Part shown: piece after piece, positions 14,175 through 22,766 of the stretch
Position numbering within the stretch: position 1 is the stretch's first letter
Layout: every line of letters starts with the position of its first letter
Origin: DAOMFM01 sp035429825
GTDB taxonomy: Bacteria; Acidobacteriota; Blastocatellia; UBA7656; JADIYM01
Direction of reading: 5' to 3'
DNA length: 37,401 nt
Assembly: GCA_044224215.1 (NCBI GenBank)
Contig: JBGAKX010000034.1
Location: forward strand, 1 to 37,401
Notes under the pieces: generated by a model
Database searches by the model: none
Told to the model about the DNA's origin: nothing
What the model saw: only the letters and a program-made list of their open reading frames with translations
Made by a program: the position numbers and the translations under genes

Positions 14175-14900
14175 CTAGGCAGCCCCGATGCGGTCCTCAA
14201 GTTCGATCGCCTGCGGGAAGAGCACATTGTTCTCGAGGTGAATGTGCTGGTGGAGGTCGCGCTCGAGCCCTTCGAGCGCCTGGTACAGCGTGTGAAAACT
14301 GACGCACGCGTCGGACGGCGGCGCATAGCCCTGCGACAGGGTGCGCATGCGGCGCAACAGCTCGCCCGCAACGTCGTGCTCGGTCGACATCATGCGGACA
14401 GGGTTGCGGACCGAGCCGAACGGCGATGGCGGGGCGGTCCGGCCCGCGATGGCGGCGCGCTCGAGCGACCGGATGTACGGAAACAGCATCAGCTCTTCCT
14501 TGTTCATGTGCGGGCCGAGGTCGGCGGCGAGGTCGCGGAATGCCGCCTGAATCTCGAAGAGCTCGGTGTGGTTGGTTCCGTGTTTGTCGCAGACCTTGAT
14601 CAACAACTTGTCGATTCGGACGAGCTCTTCGCGGGTGAATTCGTGATGGACGTCGACTATGTGATTCACGAGCTCCGCGAGCGATCCTGCCTGGAACGCA
14701 GGCGCATTCGCGTCGGGCTGTGTTTGCAGTTGTGCGAGGGTGTCAACGACGGATGCTTCGTCCACGTGTGCCGACACGCACGCCTCGTGCAGCGACCGCT
14801 CGCCGCCGCAGCAGTAGTCGATGCCGAGCTTCTCGAACACGCGCGTGGCGCCGGGGATCGTGACCGCAAGGTCGCGGACTCGGGTCTGTGCTGTCGTCAT
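14175..14900 (-). CDS. ric: RIC/YtfE/ScdA di-iron protein for iron-sulphur cluster repair
   Basis: A 241-aa RIC protein that repairs iron-sulphur clusters after nitrosative or oxidative damage. The N-terminal ScdA_N domain has DYCCGGERSLHEAC, with the paired Cys. The hemerythrin-like four-helix part carries the di-iron ligands in VNHIVDVHHEFTREEL, LGPHMNKEE (His, Glu), MSTEHDVAGELL (Glu, His) and DLHQHIHLENNVLFP. The start at 14900 has AAGGAG 9 nt upstream; an in-frame ATG 24 nt further up lacks a site. It is preceded by a predicted CRP-type promoter and followed by the regulator gene. Confidence 0.95.
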   Translation of the reverse strand: MTTAQTRVRDLAVTIPGATRVFEKLGIDYCCGGERSLHEACVSAHVDEASVVDTLAQLQTQPDANAPAFQAGSLAELVNHIVDVHHEFTREELVRIDKLLIKVCDKHGTNHTELFEIQAAFRDLAADLGPHMNKEELMLFPYIRSLERAAIAGRTAPPSPFGSVRNPVRMMSTEHDVAGELLRRMRTLSQGYAPPSDACVSFHTLYQALEGLERDLHQHIHLENNVLFPQAIELEDRIGAA

Positions 14901-14934
14901 GAGTGCAGTCTCCTTTGGATCCATATCGGATTGC

Positions 14935-14976
14935 AGGATATGCCCTCCCGCGACGGCCGTCCGTGACTCAGATCAC
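14935..14976 (-). promoter_or_regulatory. Predicted class II CRP-type promoter for ric
   Basis: The dyad GTGAC-TCAG-ATCAC covers 14963-14976 (one mismatch). On the minus strand TATCCT (14940 to 14935) is a fair -10, placing +1 at 14928. The dyad centre 14969.5 is then at -41.5, identical to the nnrS-like promoter. The leader of about 28 nt contains the AAGGAG ribosome site. Confidence 0.65.
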
Positions 14977-14987
14977 GGGAAGACAGG

Positions 14988-15058
14988 CCGCAGATTCCGC
15001 GGATGCCGCAGATCAGGCGGATATCCGCTTGATCCGCCTGATTCGCGGTCTGATCGAA
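14988..15058. repeat. Dispersed palindrome, 'ccgcagat' family, first copy
   Basis: The segment starts GCCGCAGATTCCGCGG and holds ATCAGGCGGAT pairing with ATCCGCCTGAT (11 bp, loop of about 9 nt). It lies between the divergent ric and MerR-type genes. The CCGCAGAT unit recurs in the hairpin at 24537-24570. Such elements are widespread intergenic repeats in environmental bacteria, of unknown function. Confidence 0.6.
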
Positions 15059-15067
15059 AAAAACCTC

Positions 15068-15098
15068 TTGCACCTCACGTAACGTGAGGTTGTAGGGT
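15068..15098 (+). promoter_or_regulatory. MerR-type promoter with 19-bp spacer and operator dyad
   Basis: -35 TTGCAC (15068-15073) and -10 TAGGGT (15093-15098) are separated by 19 bp, the lengthened spacer typical of MerR-controlled promoters. The dyad ACCTCACG-TAA-CGTGAGGT (15072-15090) fills the spacer. +1 is predicted near 15105, so the promoter drives the adjacent regulator gene and implies autoregulation. Confidence 0.75.
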
Positions 15099-15105
15099 AT
15101 CCACC

Positions 15106-15858
15106 GTGGCCACATACCCAGACACGGAGCGCGCCGAACGGTTCGGCGCGATGAAGGTGGGCGAGATCGCGCGACAGACGGGTCTGACCGTTCGAACGCT
15201 CCACCATTACGACGAGACGGGACTGCTCTCGCCGTCGCTGCGCACGGCGGCGGGGCACCGGCTCTATACGGCACTCGACATAGCGAGACTTCAGCAGATC
15301 CGCGCACTCAGGTCGCTCGGGTTCGGGCTCGTGGAGATACGAGAGCTCATCGACAGCACGGGGATGACACTCGGCCAGGTGGTCGAGATGCAACTCGTGC
15401 GTCTCGAGGAGCGCATCGCCTCGGAACAAAGGATGTGTGTGCGGCTTGCCGCGCTCAGACGGTTGATCGGGGAGCGGGGAGAAGCGCCCGTCGACGCAAT
15501 GATCACGGCGATCGAGGACATGACGAAGATGGAGAACTACTACACCAAGGAACAGCTCGCCCAGCTCGAGGCGCGCCGCGAACAGTTCAGCAAGGAACAG
15601 CTCGACGCGGGCGCACGCGAGTGGGACGAACTGATGGCCTCCGTGCGCAAGGAGATGGAGAACGGCACGGACCCGAAATCGGAGGTCGTCCAGGCGCTCG
15701 CCAAGCGGTGGATGGCAAAGGTCCGCGATTTCACCGGCGGCGATCCCGGCATCTCGACGTCGCTCAACCGGATGTGGCAGGAGGAGTCGTCGATTCACGG
15801 GATCGAGACGGCTCCGGTCCGCGAACTGATGGCGTACATCCAGCGGGCGCTGAACTAG
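15106..15858 (+). CDS. MerR-family regulator with TipAS ligand domain
   Basis: A 250-aa MerR regulator. The winged HTH is KVGEIARQTGLTVRTLHHYD followed by GLLSPSLRTAAGHRLY; a coiled dimer helix comes next. From about residue 140 a TipAS-like domain (YYTKEQLAQLEARREQFSKE) is present, which in TipA and SkgA binds antibiotics or other ligands. A GTG at 15106 lies at the predicted +1, implying a leaderless message. The alternative is ATG 15151, where MKVGEIARQ matches the usual MerR start, but no Shine-Dalgarno is visible. A 21-nt dyad at 15130-15150 directly precedes that ATG. The gene is divergent from ric. Confidence 0.9.
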   Translation: MATYPDTERAERFGAMKVGEIARQTGLTVRTLHHYDETGLLSPSLRTAAGHRLYTALDIARLQQIRALRSLGFGLVEIRELIDSTGMTLGQVVEMQLVRLEERIASEQRMCVRLAALRRLIGERGEAPVDAMITAIEDMTKMENYYTKEQLAQLEARREQFSKEQLDAGAREWDELMASVRKEMENGTDPKSEVVQALAKRWMAKVRDFTGGDPGISTSLNRMWQEESSIHGIETAPVRELMAYIQRALN

Positions 15859-15928
15859 CCGGTTGGACGCCGGCGTGTTGTCGACGTGACCGGCAACGGG
15901 CACGGGATGCGATCGCCCGCCACGGGGA

Positions 15929-18211
15929 TCACATTCCGTCCCAGTTGCCGATCACGGGAACAACGTTTGGCGGCCCGTACCCAAAGACGAGATCGGCGCT
16001 TCCGGGTGCGTTCGTGTTCTTGAGGAACCACACGCCCGTCGAAGGCACATAGATCCCGATCGTATCGACGGCGTCGCCGTTCCAGTCACCGACGACGGGT
16101 GTCGCGTTTGGTGGACCGTACGAGACGACGAGGTCCGCCGCGCCCGACGAATTCGAGTTTCGCAGAAAGAACGCGCCCGTCGTCGGCTGATACAGGCCGA
16201 TCGTGTCGATGCCGTCGCCGTTCCAGTCGCCGGCGAGTGGCACATATCCCCCGCCGCCGGCCCCAAACGTGAACACGATGTCGGCAGCGCCCGACGAGTT
16301 CGAATTCCTCAGGAAGAATGCTCCCGACGCGGGGTTGTAGACACCGATCGTGTCGATTCCGTCGCCGTTCCAGTCGCCGACGAGCGGAACGAGGCCTGCC
16401 CCTCCGGCGCCGAACGAGAAGACGCGCGGCGCGGGTCCGCTCGAGTTGGCGTTTCGTAAGAAGAACGCGCCGGACGCAGGGTCGTAGAGAGCGGGAGTCG
16501 ACGGTCCGTTTCCCGTGAAGTCTCCGCCGAGCGGCGCCCAGTTCGTGCCCGACGGGCCATAACCGAATGCGAGATTTGCGGCTCCCGGTGCGTTTGCGAA
16601 GCGTTCGAACCACGTCGCCGTCGACGATACGAAGATCGTGGGAGTGTCGGTGCCCGTGCCCGAGACCCCGGCGCGCCGGTAGCTGCCGCGCCCGGTGCCC
16701 CACAGCACCCGCGCACTCGCGCTGTTCGGCAGGTCGTACGCGACGAGACCGCTCGACGAGGTTCCGACGAGGATCTCCATGTCTGCGTCACCGTCGATGT
16801 TTGCGATCGTCGGCGCGGCAAGCCCGCCGTTCCAGTCGCCTGCCGGAAACGATCCGGGCAGGTTCACGGTGAACAGCGAGTTCCCGAGATAGTCGAGAAT
16901 GTGGAGCTGGCCGGTCCCGACGAGCGCCTTTTCGCCCCACGACGTGAAGATGACCTCGGCGTGGCCGTCATTGTCGATATCGACGACCGCCGGCTCGCTC
17001 GCGAACCGGATTCCGGCGCCCGGCACGTCGTACGGCCAGCTGCCATGCTCTGTCTTGTCGAGCCACATCGCATGCAACCGCCCGTCGTAGGACGGAAATA
17101 GGATCTCGCGCTGGCCGTTGCCGTCGAGATCGGCGACGACCGCGTTGTGCACGTTGTTCTCGATGACGTTGAAGTCTTCGGACAGCGGTCCGCTGTTGGC
17201 CGGCGGCGTCGGGATGACCGTCCAGTCAAAACCGCTCCCGGCCCATCGGGTCCGGTCGAGATTCAGGATCCACGGCATGATGTACAGGTCGCCGTTGATG
17301 TCATCGCCGATGGCGCAGTTGTAGACGTCGCCGGTCAGGATGATCTCCTGCGTGCCGTTACCATCGACGTCGGCGATCGCGGGTGCGCAGTTTGCAAAGT
17401 TTGGACGGTGCTCGGTGCCGCAGTTCGCAAACCCGCGAAGATCCGCCGCCTGGTCGACGTGGATTCCGACCTGGCTCCAGACCTTGCCGGCGCCGTAGAT
17501 CGCGTTCGCCGCGATCTGGTTGCCGTTTCGATCGAGCGTCGTGCAGTAATGCGTGTCCGTCGGGCCGATGACCTCCTTGAAGCCGTCGCCGTTGACGTCG
17601 CCCACCGTCACGTTCTCGTTGTACATGCCGGCCCCGAATCCGGGATCCGCGGAGTGCCGCGCCGGCCATCCTGGCCTGACCGACCCGTCCGGCTCGTAGA
17701 CGCTCAGCTGGAGCGTTCCGCCGCTCGACGCGCGGCCGACGATGATCTCGAACTGTCCGTCGTTCTCGAGATCGGCGACCGCCAGCGTTCGCACTTCACC
17801 GTCGGCAAACGGGTTGCGCGTCCACAGCACCGAGCCCGTGTTCGAGTAGACCGTCAGCTGGTTCCCACCGCGCCCGACGATCACCTCGAGCGTCCCGTCG
17901 CCCGTCAGGTCGGCGATCGCGATCCCGGGCCACACGCGGCTCGAATTGGTGCCGCGCCATTTGACCGCGCCCGTCGATCCGTTGAGGGCAACGACGTCGT
18001 ACGATCCCCAGACGACATCCATCTGTCCGTCGTTGTCGAGGTCCGCGACGGCCGGCGACGCGTACCAGCCCGTCTGGCAGAAGCTCGTGCAACCGCCCTT
18101 CTGCCACTTCAGGACGGGCGCCCCGAACCGGGTCGACGCGGTCGCGTTCGTGGACGGGCCGAAGAGCGCGAACTGGGCGAAAAGGGCGATCAGTAAGATG
18201 CGGACGACCAT
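15929..18211 (-). CDS. Secreted FG-GAP/VCBS repeat protein
   Basis: A 760-aa exported protein starting MVVRILLIALFAQFALFG, a Sec signal peptide. The N-terminal two thirds has FG-GAP/VCBS-type repeats with acidic calcium-loop motifs: VADLDNDGQMDVVWG, VGDVNGDGFKEVIG, IADVDGNGTQEIILTG, VVDIDNDGHAEVIFTS. This is a likely beta-propeller. The C-terminal 230 residues hold five tandem units of about 44 residues around GDWNGDGIDTIGVY and FFLRNSNSSG. These near-identical units suggest recent duplication. GGAGG lies 6 nt before the ATG. No sorting or anchor signal is seen. The role is probably adhesion or polymer binding at the cell surface. Confidence 0.88.
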   Translation of the reverse strand: MVVRILLIALFAQFALFGPSTNATASTRFGAPVLKWQKGGCTSFCQTGWYASPAVADLDNDGQMDVVWGSYDVVALNGSTGAVKWRGTNSSRVWPGIAIADLTGDGTLEVIVGRGGNQLTVYSNTGSVLWTRNPFADGEVRTLAVADLENDGQFEIIVGRASSGGTLQLSVYEPDGSVRPGWPARHSADPGFGAGMYNENVTVGDVNGDGFKEVIGPTDTHYCTTLDRNGNQIAANAIYGAGKVWSQVGIHVDQAADLRGFANCGTEHRPNFANCAPAIADVDGNGTQEIILTGDVYNCAIGDDINGDLYIMPWILNLDRTRWAGSGFDWTVIPTPPANSGPLSEDFNVIENNVHNAVVADLDGNGQREILFPSYDGRLHAMWLDKTEHGSWPYDVPGAGIRFASEPAVVDIDNDGHAEVIFTSWGEKALVGTGQLHILDYLGNSLFTVNLPGSFPAGDWNGGLAAPTIANIDGDADMEILVGTSSSGLVAYDLPNSASARVLWGTGRGSYRRAGVSGTGTDTPTIFVSSTATWFERFANAPGAANLAFGYGPSGTNWAPLGGDFTGNGPSTPALYDPASGAFFLRNANSSGPAPRVFSFGAGGAGLVPLVGDWNGDGIDTIGVYNPASGAFFLRNSNSSGAADIVFTFGAGGGGYVPLAGDWNGDGIDTIGLYQPTTGAFFLRNSNSSGAADLVVSYGPPNATPVVGDWNGDAVDTIGIYVPSTGVWFLKNTNAPGSADLVFGYGPPNVVPVIGNWDGM

Positions 18212-18330
18212 GAGGTGCCTCCAGCGGGGGGCGGGAGTGGAACGGCGGGACCGCCGGCATGATCCCACATCCGCCCGGCGAATGCAGCAGTTCGGTGTGC
18301 CATTCGGCGAGATCGCGCCCCGCTCGAACC

Positions 18331-18813
18331 TCAGGGTTTGACGGTCTTGATGAAGTTCGCCCAGGCTTCGTGCCCGCCGTCGCCGGTGAACCCGAACGAT
18401 ACCGCCTCGTCGTACGCTTTCGCGTTGTCCCAGCGAGTCACGCCGATCCGGTACGCGGCAATGACGGCTGATGTGCGTATGCGGCCATCGGTGCAGTGAA
18501 CGTAGATCGGCAACAGGGGTTCGTTCTGCGTCCAGCCGAGCCACGTCGTCATTCGGTCGGGGGTCGGCAGCTCGGCTTCGGACAGCGCCAGGTGATACCA
18601 GCGGAGTCCCGCCGCGCGCGCGGCAAGCCCGTTGTCGCGCTGTTCATCGTCGAGAAGGTTGACGACCGTCTCGATGCCGAGCTGCTTGAGAGCCCGATAC
18701 CCCCGCTCGTCCGGCAGGGCGCCGCGATAGAGCCTTCCCTCCTCGACGGCCGAGAAGTTGCGGATGGGCACGTTCCAACGGTTCTTTGGGGCTCTCAGCT
18801 TCGCGAACAGCAT
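18331..18813 (-). CDS. Protein tyrosine/dual-specificity phosphatase-like protein
   Basis: A 160-aa phosphatase of the DSP/PTP type. The catalytic P-loop is VHCTDGRIRTS (Cys-x5-Arg). The general-acid region is near LALSEAELPTPD, and NFSAVEEGRLYRGALPDERGY is the usual N-terminal part of this short family. No signal peptide is evident. Cyanophycin- or inositol-type substrates are possible for such small DSP-like enzymes, so the substrate is open. It lies 119 nt upstream of the FG-GAP gene on the same strand. Confidence 0.82.
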   Translation of the reverse strand: MLFAKLRAPKNRWNVPIRNFSAVEEGRLYRGALPDERGYRALKQLGIETVVNLLDDEQRDNGLAARAAGLRWYHLALSEAELPTPDRMTTWLGWTQNEPLLPIYVHCTDGRIRTSAVIAAYRIGVTRWDNAKAYDEAVSFGFTGDGGHEAWANFIKTVKP

Positions 18814-18914
18814 TGCGACGATCTTCCCAGACCGCGGGGCATTTGGGAAGACGCAGCCTCTCCGCGCGTGTCATCGCACGGAGCCATCCCGCCCTCGTCA
18901 ATGCGCTGCAATTG

Positions 18915-21119
18915 CTAGCGCGTGAATGGGATCGGCGCGCTTCGTCCGCCGTCCGCGTTCACGACGACGAGCGTCACCTGGCGACCAGCGCGCACGGCCT
19001 TGCGGATCCTGGCGTTCGAAGCCGACCCGAGCGCGGACTTCACGACACGCGCCGATCCGGTGTTCGCAAGCTCGAGCGGGAAGCGGTCGACACCGTCGAC
19101 GAACAGCACGGCGCCTGGCACGACGATGCCATTGATGCCCTTGAGCACGACCGTGCCCGACATGAACCTGACGTCCGCAACGGTCGGAGTCTGCACATCG
19201 CGTGGCGTCACCGACACCGTGACCGCGGGCGTCACCGAGTGGGTCCCGCCGACGAACGTGACGTCTGCCGAAACCGTGATCGTGCCTCCGTCGTGCGCCG
19301 AGACGTCCACGAGCGCGTCGAACGGCGACACCCGAGACGGCGTTCCGGCGGGCTGACCGTTCACGAGCGGCTGCACCGATTCGACACGCGCGAGGTCGTC
19401 GATGTCGATTCCCACCAGCAGGTCGTTGTCGACGACCTCGCTGTCGAGCGGTGCGCTCAAGCTTGGCGCCGCCGGCCGCGCGACGCCCCGAGTGGAGGCG
19501 ATACGAGCGCTCATCGATTCGGCGCACACCGGACAGAAGATCGCGAACTTCCGCATCATGCAGTTAAATGCTGGACGGAGGATGCCGTGGCGGCGGTAGT
19601 AGCCGCCCTCGAACGCGCCGACGCCGACCGTGCCGTCTGGTGTCGGCAGCGACGTGTCCGCCGGCACGAAGCGCGCCCACTTCAGCTCGTCGATGGCGGA
19701 TGACTTCGTCACATTCGGGTAATTGGGCTCGATACCGCCGTATGGCGGCGCGCCGTCGTACGCAAAGTACTCGTCGGCGAGGCGTCCGAGCGAGTGGCCG
19801 AATTCGTGAGCGCAGACAAAGTCGAGATCGGTCCTCCGCGACGCGAACAGACCGACCGTTCCGCCGCCCGTCTCGCGCCCGGTTCCAAACACGTTGTACG
19901 TAATCATTCCGAGCAGGTCGTAGGTCGGGACGTGACTGCGGGCTTCAGCAACCAGCTTGTCATTGTCGTAGTTGAAGATGAAGTTGAGGCTCAGGAATCG
20001 CGAGTCGTACCGCGTATCGCGAAGCACGGGCACCGGGAGCGACGGGTAGTCGCTGCCGGCCTGGCGCGACGGGACAAAGATGGCGTCGACGTCGAGGTTG
20101 TCGCGCAGTTCGCGGTAGACGGGAAACCCGAGCATCATCCGCAGGTGGTCGACGGCGGTCTGCAGAAACAGCGCGCGCTCGCCGTGGTTCCACACGCCGT
20201 CGCCGTTGAGGTCGGTGAACGACTCGTTGTCGCGTTTGCCGTTGCCGTTCACGTCGACCGTCAGATCGCCGGGACCGTACTTCCCGTCGCCGTCGACATC
20301 GAGAAACGGTTCGTTGTCGCACGTGCCGTTGCCGTTCTTGTCGACGAACGGCTCGTCGAGATCCGTGAATCCCTCGGACACGAGCGCGATGCGGACGTGC
20401 GGCCCGGGGGCGCTCCCGTGGAGCAGCGGAATGACCGTCCCGCCCGAATCGAGCGGCGCGTCGAGCGCGTCGAGGCGGATCGGCCGGGCGATTCCCGTCG
20501 CATCGGCGCCGAGCTCCTCAAAGCGGAGCCATCGCGCAATGTCGCGGCCGGGTCGCGGGGCCGGCGTGACGAACAGGCTCTGGCCGACGGTGGCAACGAA
20601 TCGCACCCAACCCGTCTCGTCGGCGAATGCAGTCCGCGTGATCTCGTTCGACGCGTCAAAGACGTCGATGCGCGCGCCCGGCATCGGCGTCCCGTCGGAC
20701 GACACCACGGCGGTCTGCACGACCGTGCCTCGGCGTGCCGTGATGTCGATCGACACGTCGCGGTCGACGACGAGCCCTCGAACGGTCGAATCGAGCAGGT
20801 CGCTCGGCGTCCTGCTCGACGTCGCGCTGAATGCGGTCACCGAATAGGTTCCCTTGGGAACCGTGACGTCGAACGATCCGTCGGTGTCCGTCGCGACGAG
20901 CGCCGAGAAGAGGTTGTCGCCCGTTTCGCTGATCGAGACCCGGGTTGCGGCGAGCGGAGATCCGGATTCGAGACGGACGACGCCGTGCAACGACGCCGTC
21001 GCGGACTGCGCGTCCGCCTGGTTCACGAGGCACGGACCGGCCGCCAGAAGACCGAGGAGCAGGCTCGCAACCGTCGTTCCCGTCGTGCGTGCCGCCCGGC
21101 GCAGTCGCCGCGACGTCAT
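18915..21119 (-). CDS. Secreted M64 (IgA peptidase-like) metallopeptidase
   Basis: A 734-aa secreted zinc peptidase of family M64. Signal-type N-terminus: TGTTVASLLLGLLAAGP. A carboxypeptidase-regulatory-like beta domain follows (ASLHGVVRLESGSPLAATRV, then FDVTVPKGTYSVTAF). The M64 fold begins at VRIALVSEGFTD, and the active site is CAHEFGHSLGRLADEYFAY. Between SEGFT and ERALFLQTAVDH lies an insertion of four Asp/Asn-rich loops (DKNGNG, DVDGDG, DVNGNG, DLNGDG), each like a calcium-binding site. The C-terminal part is beta-rich. ATG 21119 is one base after the upstream stop; GAGG lies 10 nt before it. Confidence 0.88.
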   Translation of the reverse strand: MTSRRLRRAARTTGTTVASLLLGLLAAGPCLVNQADAQSATASLHGVVRLESGSPLAATRVSISETGDNLFSALVATDTDGSFDVTVPKGTYSVTAFSATSSRTPSDLLDSTVRGLVVDRDVSIDITARRGTVVQTAVVSSDGTPMPGARIDVFDASNEITRTAFADETGWVRFVATVGQSLFVTPAPRPGRDIARWLRFEELGADATGIARPIRLDALDAPLDSGGTVIPLLHGSAPGPHVRIALVSEGFTDLDEPFVDKNGNGTCDNEPFLDVDGDGKYGPGDLTVDVNGNGKRDNESFTDLNGDGVWNHGERALFLQTAVDHLRMMLGFPVYRELRDNLDVDAIFVPSRQAGSDYPSLPVPVLRDTRYDSRFLSLNFIFNYDNDKLVAEARSHVPTYDLLGMITYNVFGTGRETGGGTVGLFASRRTDLDFVCAHEFGHSLGRLADEYFAYDGAPPYGGIEPNYPNVTKSSAIDELKWARFVPADTSLPTPDGTVGVGAFEGGYYRRHGILRPAFNCMMRKFAIFCPVCAESMSARIASTRGVARPAAPSLSAPLDSEVVDNDLLVGIDIDDLARVESVQPLVNGQPAGTPSRVSPFDALVDVSAHDGGTITVSADVTFVGGTHSVTPAVTVSVTPRDVQTPTVADVRFMSGTVVLKGINGIVVPGAVLFVDGVDRFPLELANTGSARVVKSALGSASNARIRKAVRAGRQVTLVVVNADGGRSAPIPFTR

Positions 21120-21120
21120 G

Positions 21121-21960
21121 TCAGTTGAGCCTCGCAAGCGAGTTTCGGGCGGCGGCCATGGCCTTGCGCACCGTCTCGAGGTCCGTCCCCGCGGGAGACC
21201 GGTCGAGATACTGTTCGAGGTCGTGCAGGGCCGTCCCCGCGTTCCCCGATTGCAGCAGGACGAGGCCGCGGTCGCGCACCTCGCTCAGCATGTCGGGCGC
21301 CAGCTGCAGGATCCGGTCGATGGCCCCGACCGCGCGGGCATAGTCGGATCGCTTGAGGTAGATAAGCTTCAGGTTCGCGAGCATCCTGAGCAGGATCTGC
21401 CGGTGCGTGACGGGTTCGAGACACGACTCGTCGAAGAGGTCGGCGCTTCCGCCGTTGGCGACCAGCAGATCGACACAGTCGCTGCGCCCAAGTCGCGCGC
21501 CGCGATTGAAGCAGTCGATGAACTCGACGTCGTGGTTCGCGAAGTGGCCGACAAGGAAGTGGCCCGGGAAGCCGATTCCCTCGAGCTGAAGGCCGAGCCT
21601 GCGCCCCGTTTCGATGTAGATCACCGCGAGCGAGATCGGGATGCCGGAGCGCGTTTCGAGCACGTCGTTCAGAAACGAATTGCGCGGGTCGAAGTAGTCG
21701 GTGGCATTGCCGTGCAGCCCGTGCTCGTCGAACAGTGTCGCGTCGAGTGCGTCGAGCAGCTCGGATGGCGAGCGGCCGCTCGCGATCTCTCTCGCGCGCG
21801 CCGCGAGGCGGTCGAGCTCGCTCAGCCAGCGCTGATGATCGAGCTCGGGGTACTCGGGCAATGCGAGCCGCAATGCCGACGAGGCAAGCGGGATGTCGTT
21901 GTCGCTCAGACCTGCAAGGTCCGAGAGGTCACTGTCGAAGCGCTCGCGAGTATCCGTCAT
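21121..21960 (-). CDS. SirB1-like transglutaminase-fold/TPR protein
   Basis: A 279-aa SirB1 family protein: a transglutaminase-like domain (GIPISLAVIYIETGRRLGL, GIGFPGHFLVGH, VEFIDCFNRG) followed by TPR-like helices (KLIYLKRSDYARAVGAIDR, then GNAGTALHDLEQYL). The length is typical. The N-terminus expected from homologues, MTDTRERFDSDLSDLAG, gives the start at 21960; the frame extends further upstream without homology. The biochemical role of SirB1 is unknown. Its stop is one base from the M64 start, so they are likely co-transcribed. Confidence 0.88.
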   Translation of the reverse strand: MTDTRERFDSDLSDLAGLSDNDIPLASSALRLALPEYPELDHQRWLSELDRLAARAREIASGRSPSELLDALDATLFDEHGLHGNATDYFDPRNSFLNDVLETRSGIPISLAVIYIETGRRLGLQLEGIGFPGHFLVGHFANHDVEFIDCFNRGARLGRSDCVDLLVANGGSADLFDESCLEPVTHRQILLRMLANLKLIYLKRSDYARAVGAIDRILQLAPDMLSEVRDRGLVLLQSGNAGTALHDLEQYLDRSPAGTDLETVRKAMAAARNSLARLN

Positions 21961-21994
21961 AGCCAGGTGGTCGCGCTGCGGCGCAATCGCCAAA

Positions 21995-22015
21995 CGTGTT
22001 GTATACAATATCACG
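21995..22015. promoter_or_regulatory. AT-rich palindrome in the sirB1/nth divergent region
   Basis: TTGTATACAA (21999-22008) is a perfect 10-bp palindrome, bordered by CGTG (21995-21998) and CACG (22012-22015), in a 95-nt divergent region. It is the only clear AT island there and gives TATACA-like -10 candidates in both directions. No good -35 is visible. It could be an overlapping promoter or an operator. Confidence 0.4.
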
Positions 22016-22055
22016 CGCCGAGAGGCACGATTCAAGACCAGGATCAGAGGCACGA

Positions 22056-22697
22056 ATGAGCGATCAGCGAAAGCGCGCGGCGACGATGGTGCGCCGGTTG
22101 AAGAAGAACTATCCCGACGCCGTCTGCGCGCTCGACCATCAGTCGCCATTCGAGCTGCTCGTCGCGACAATTCTCTCGGCACAGTGCACCGACGAGCGCG
22201 TCAACAAGGTCACGACCGAGCTGTTCCGGAAGTATCGAAAGCCCGAGGACTATCTCGAGGTCGAGCAGGAGGAGCTCGAACGGGACATCTACCAGACCGG
22301 GTTCTACCGCAACAAGGCAAAGAGCATTCGCGGCGCGTGCCGGCTGCTTGTCGACGAATACGGCGGCGAGCTCCCGCGATCCATGGACGAGCTGCTGAAG
22401 CTGCCGGGCGTCGCCCGAAAGACGGGCAACGTGGTGCTGGGGGTGGCGTTCGGCATCGCTTCGGGAATCGTCGTCGACACGCACGTCGGGCGTGTGTCGC
22501 GCCGGCTTGGCCTGACCGAGAACGAAGACCCCCAGAAAGTCGAGCGCGACCTGACCGAGATCATTCCAAAGAAGGACTGGATCGCGTTCTCGCACCTGTT
22601 GATCACGCATGGCCGGCGCGTGTGCGCTGCCCGCAAACCCAACTGCGCAGAGTGTTTCCTCCTGGACCTGTGTCCATTCGGTTCTGGCGGGAACTGA
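22056..22697 (+). CDS. nth: Endonuclease III
   Basis: A 213-aa base-excision repair enzyme removing oxidised pyrimidines (N-glycosylase and AP lyase). The helix-hairpin-helix and catalytic Lys are in LPGVARKTGNVVLG, and the catalytic Asp in IVVDTHVGRVSRRLG. The C-terminal 4Fe-4S ligands follow the usual C-x6-C-x2-C-x5-C spacing (CAARKPNCAECFLLDLC). ATG 22056 gives the family-like start MSDQRKRAATMVRRLKK. Divergent from the SirB1 gene. Confidence 0.97.
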   Translation: MSDQRKRAATMVRRLKKNYPDAVCALDHQSPFELLVATILSAQCTDERVNKVTTELFRKYRKPEDYLEVEQEELERDIYQTGFYRNKAKSIRGACRLLVDEYGGELPRSMDELLKLPGVARKTGNVVLGVAFGIASGIVVDTHVGRVSRRLGLTENEDPQKVERDLTEIIPKKDWIAFSHLLITHGRRVCAARKPNCAECFLLDLCPFGSGGN

Positions 22698-22766
22698 CGG
22701 GTTTCGCGTAAAATGGGCCGATCCCCATATCAAGAACCAGCGGCGCCCCTGCTGGGAGGATGTACC

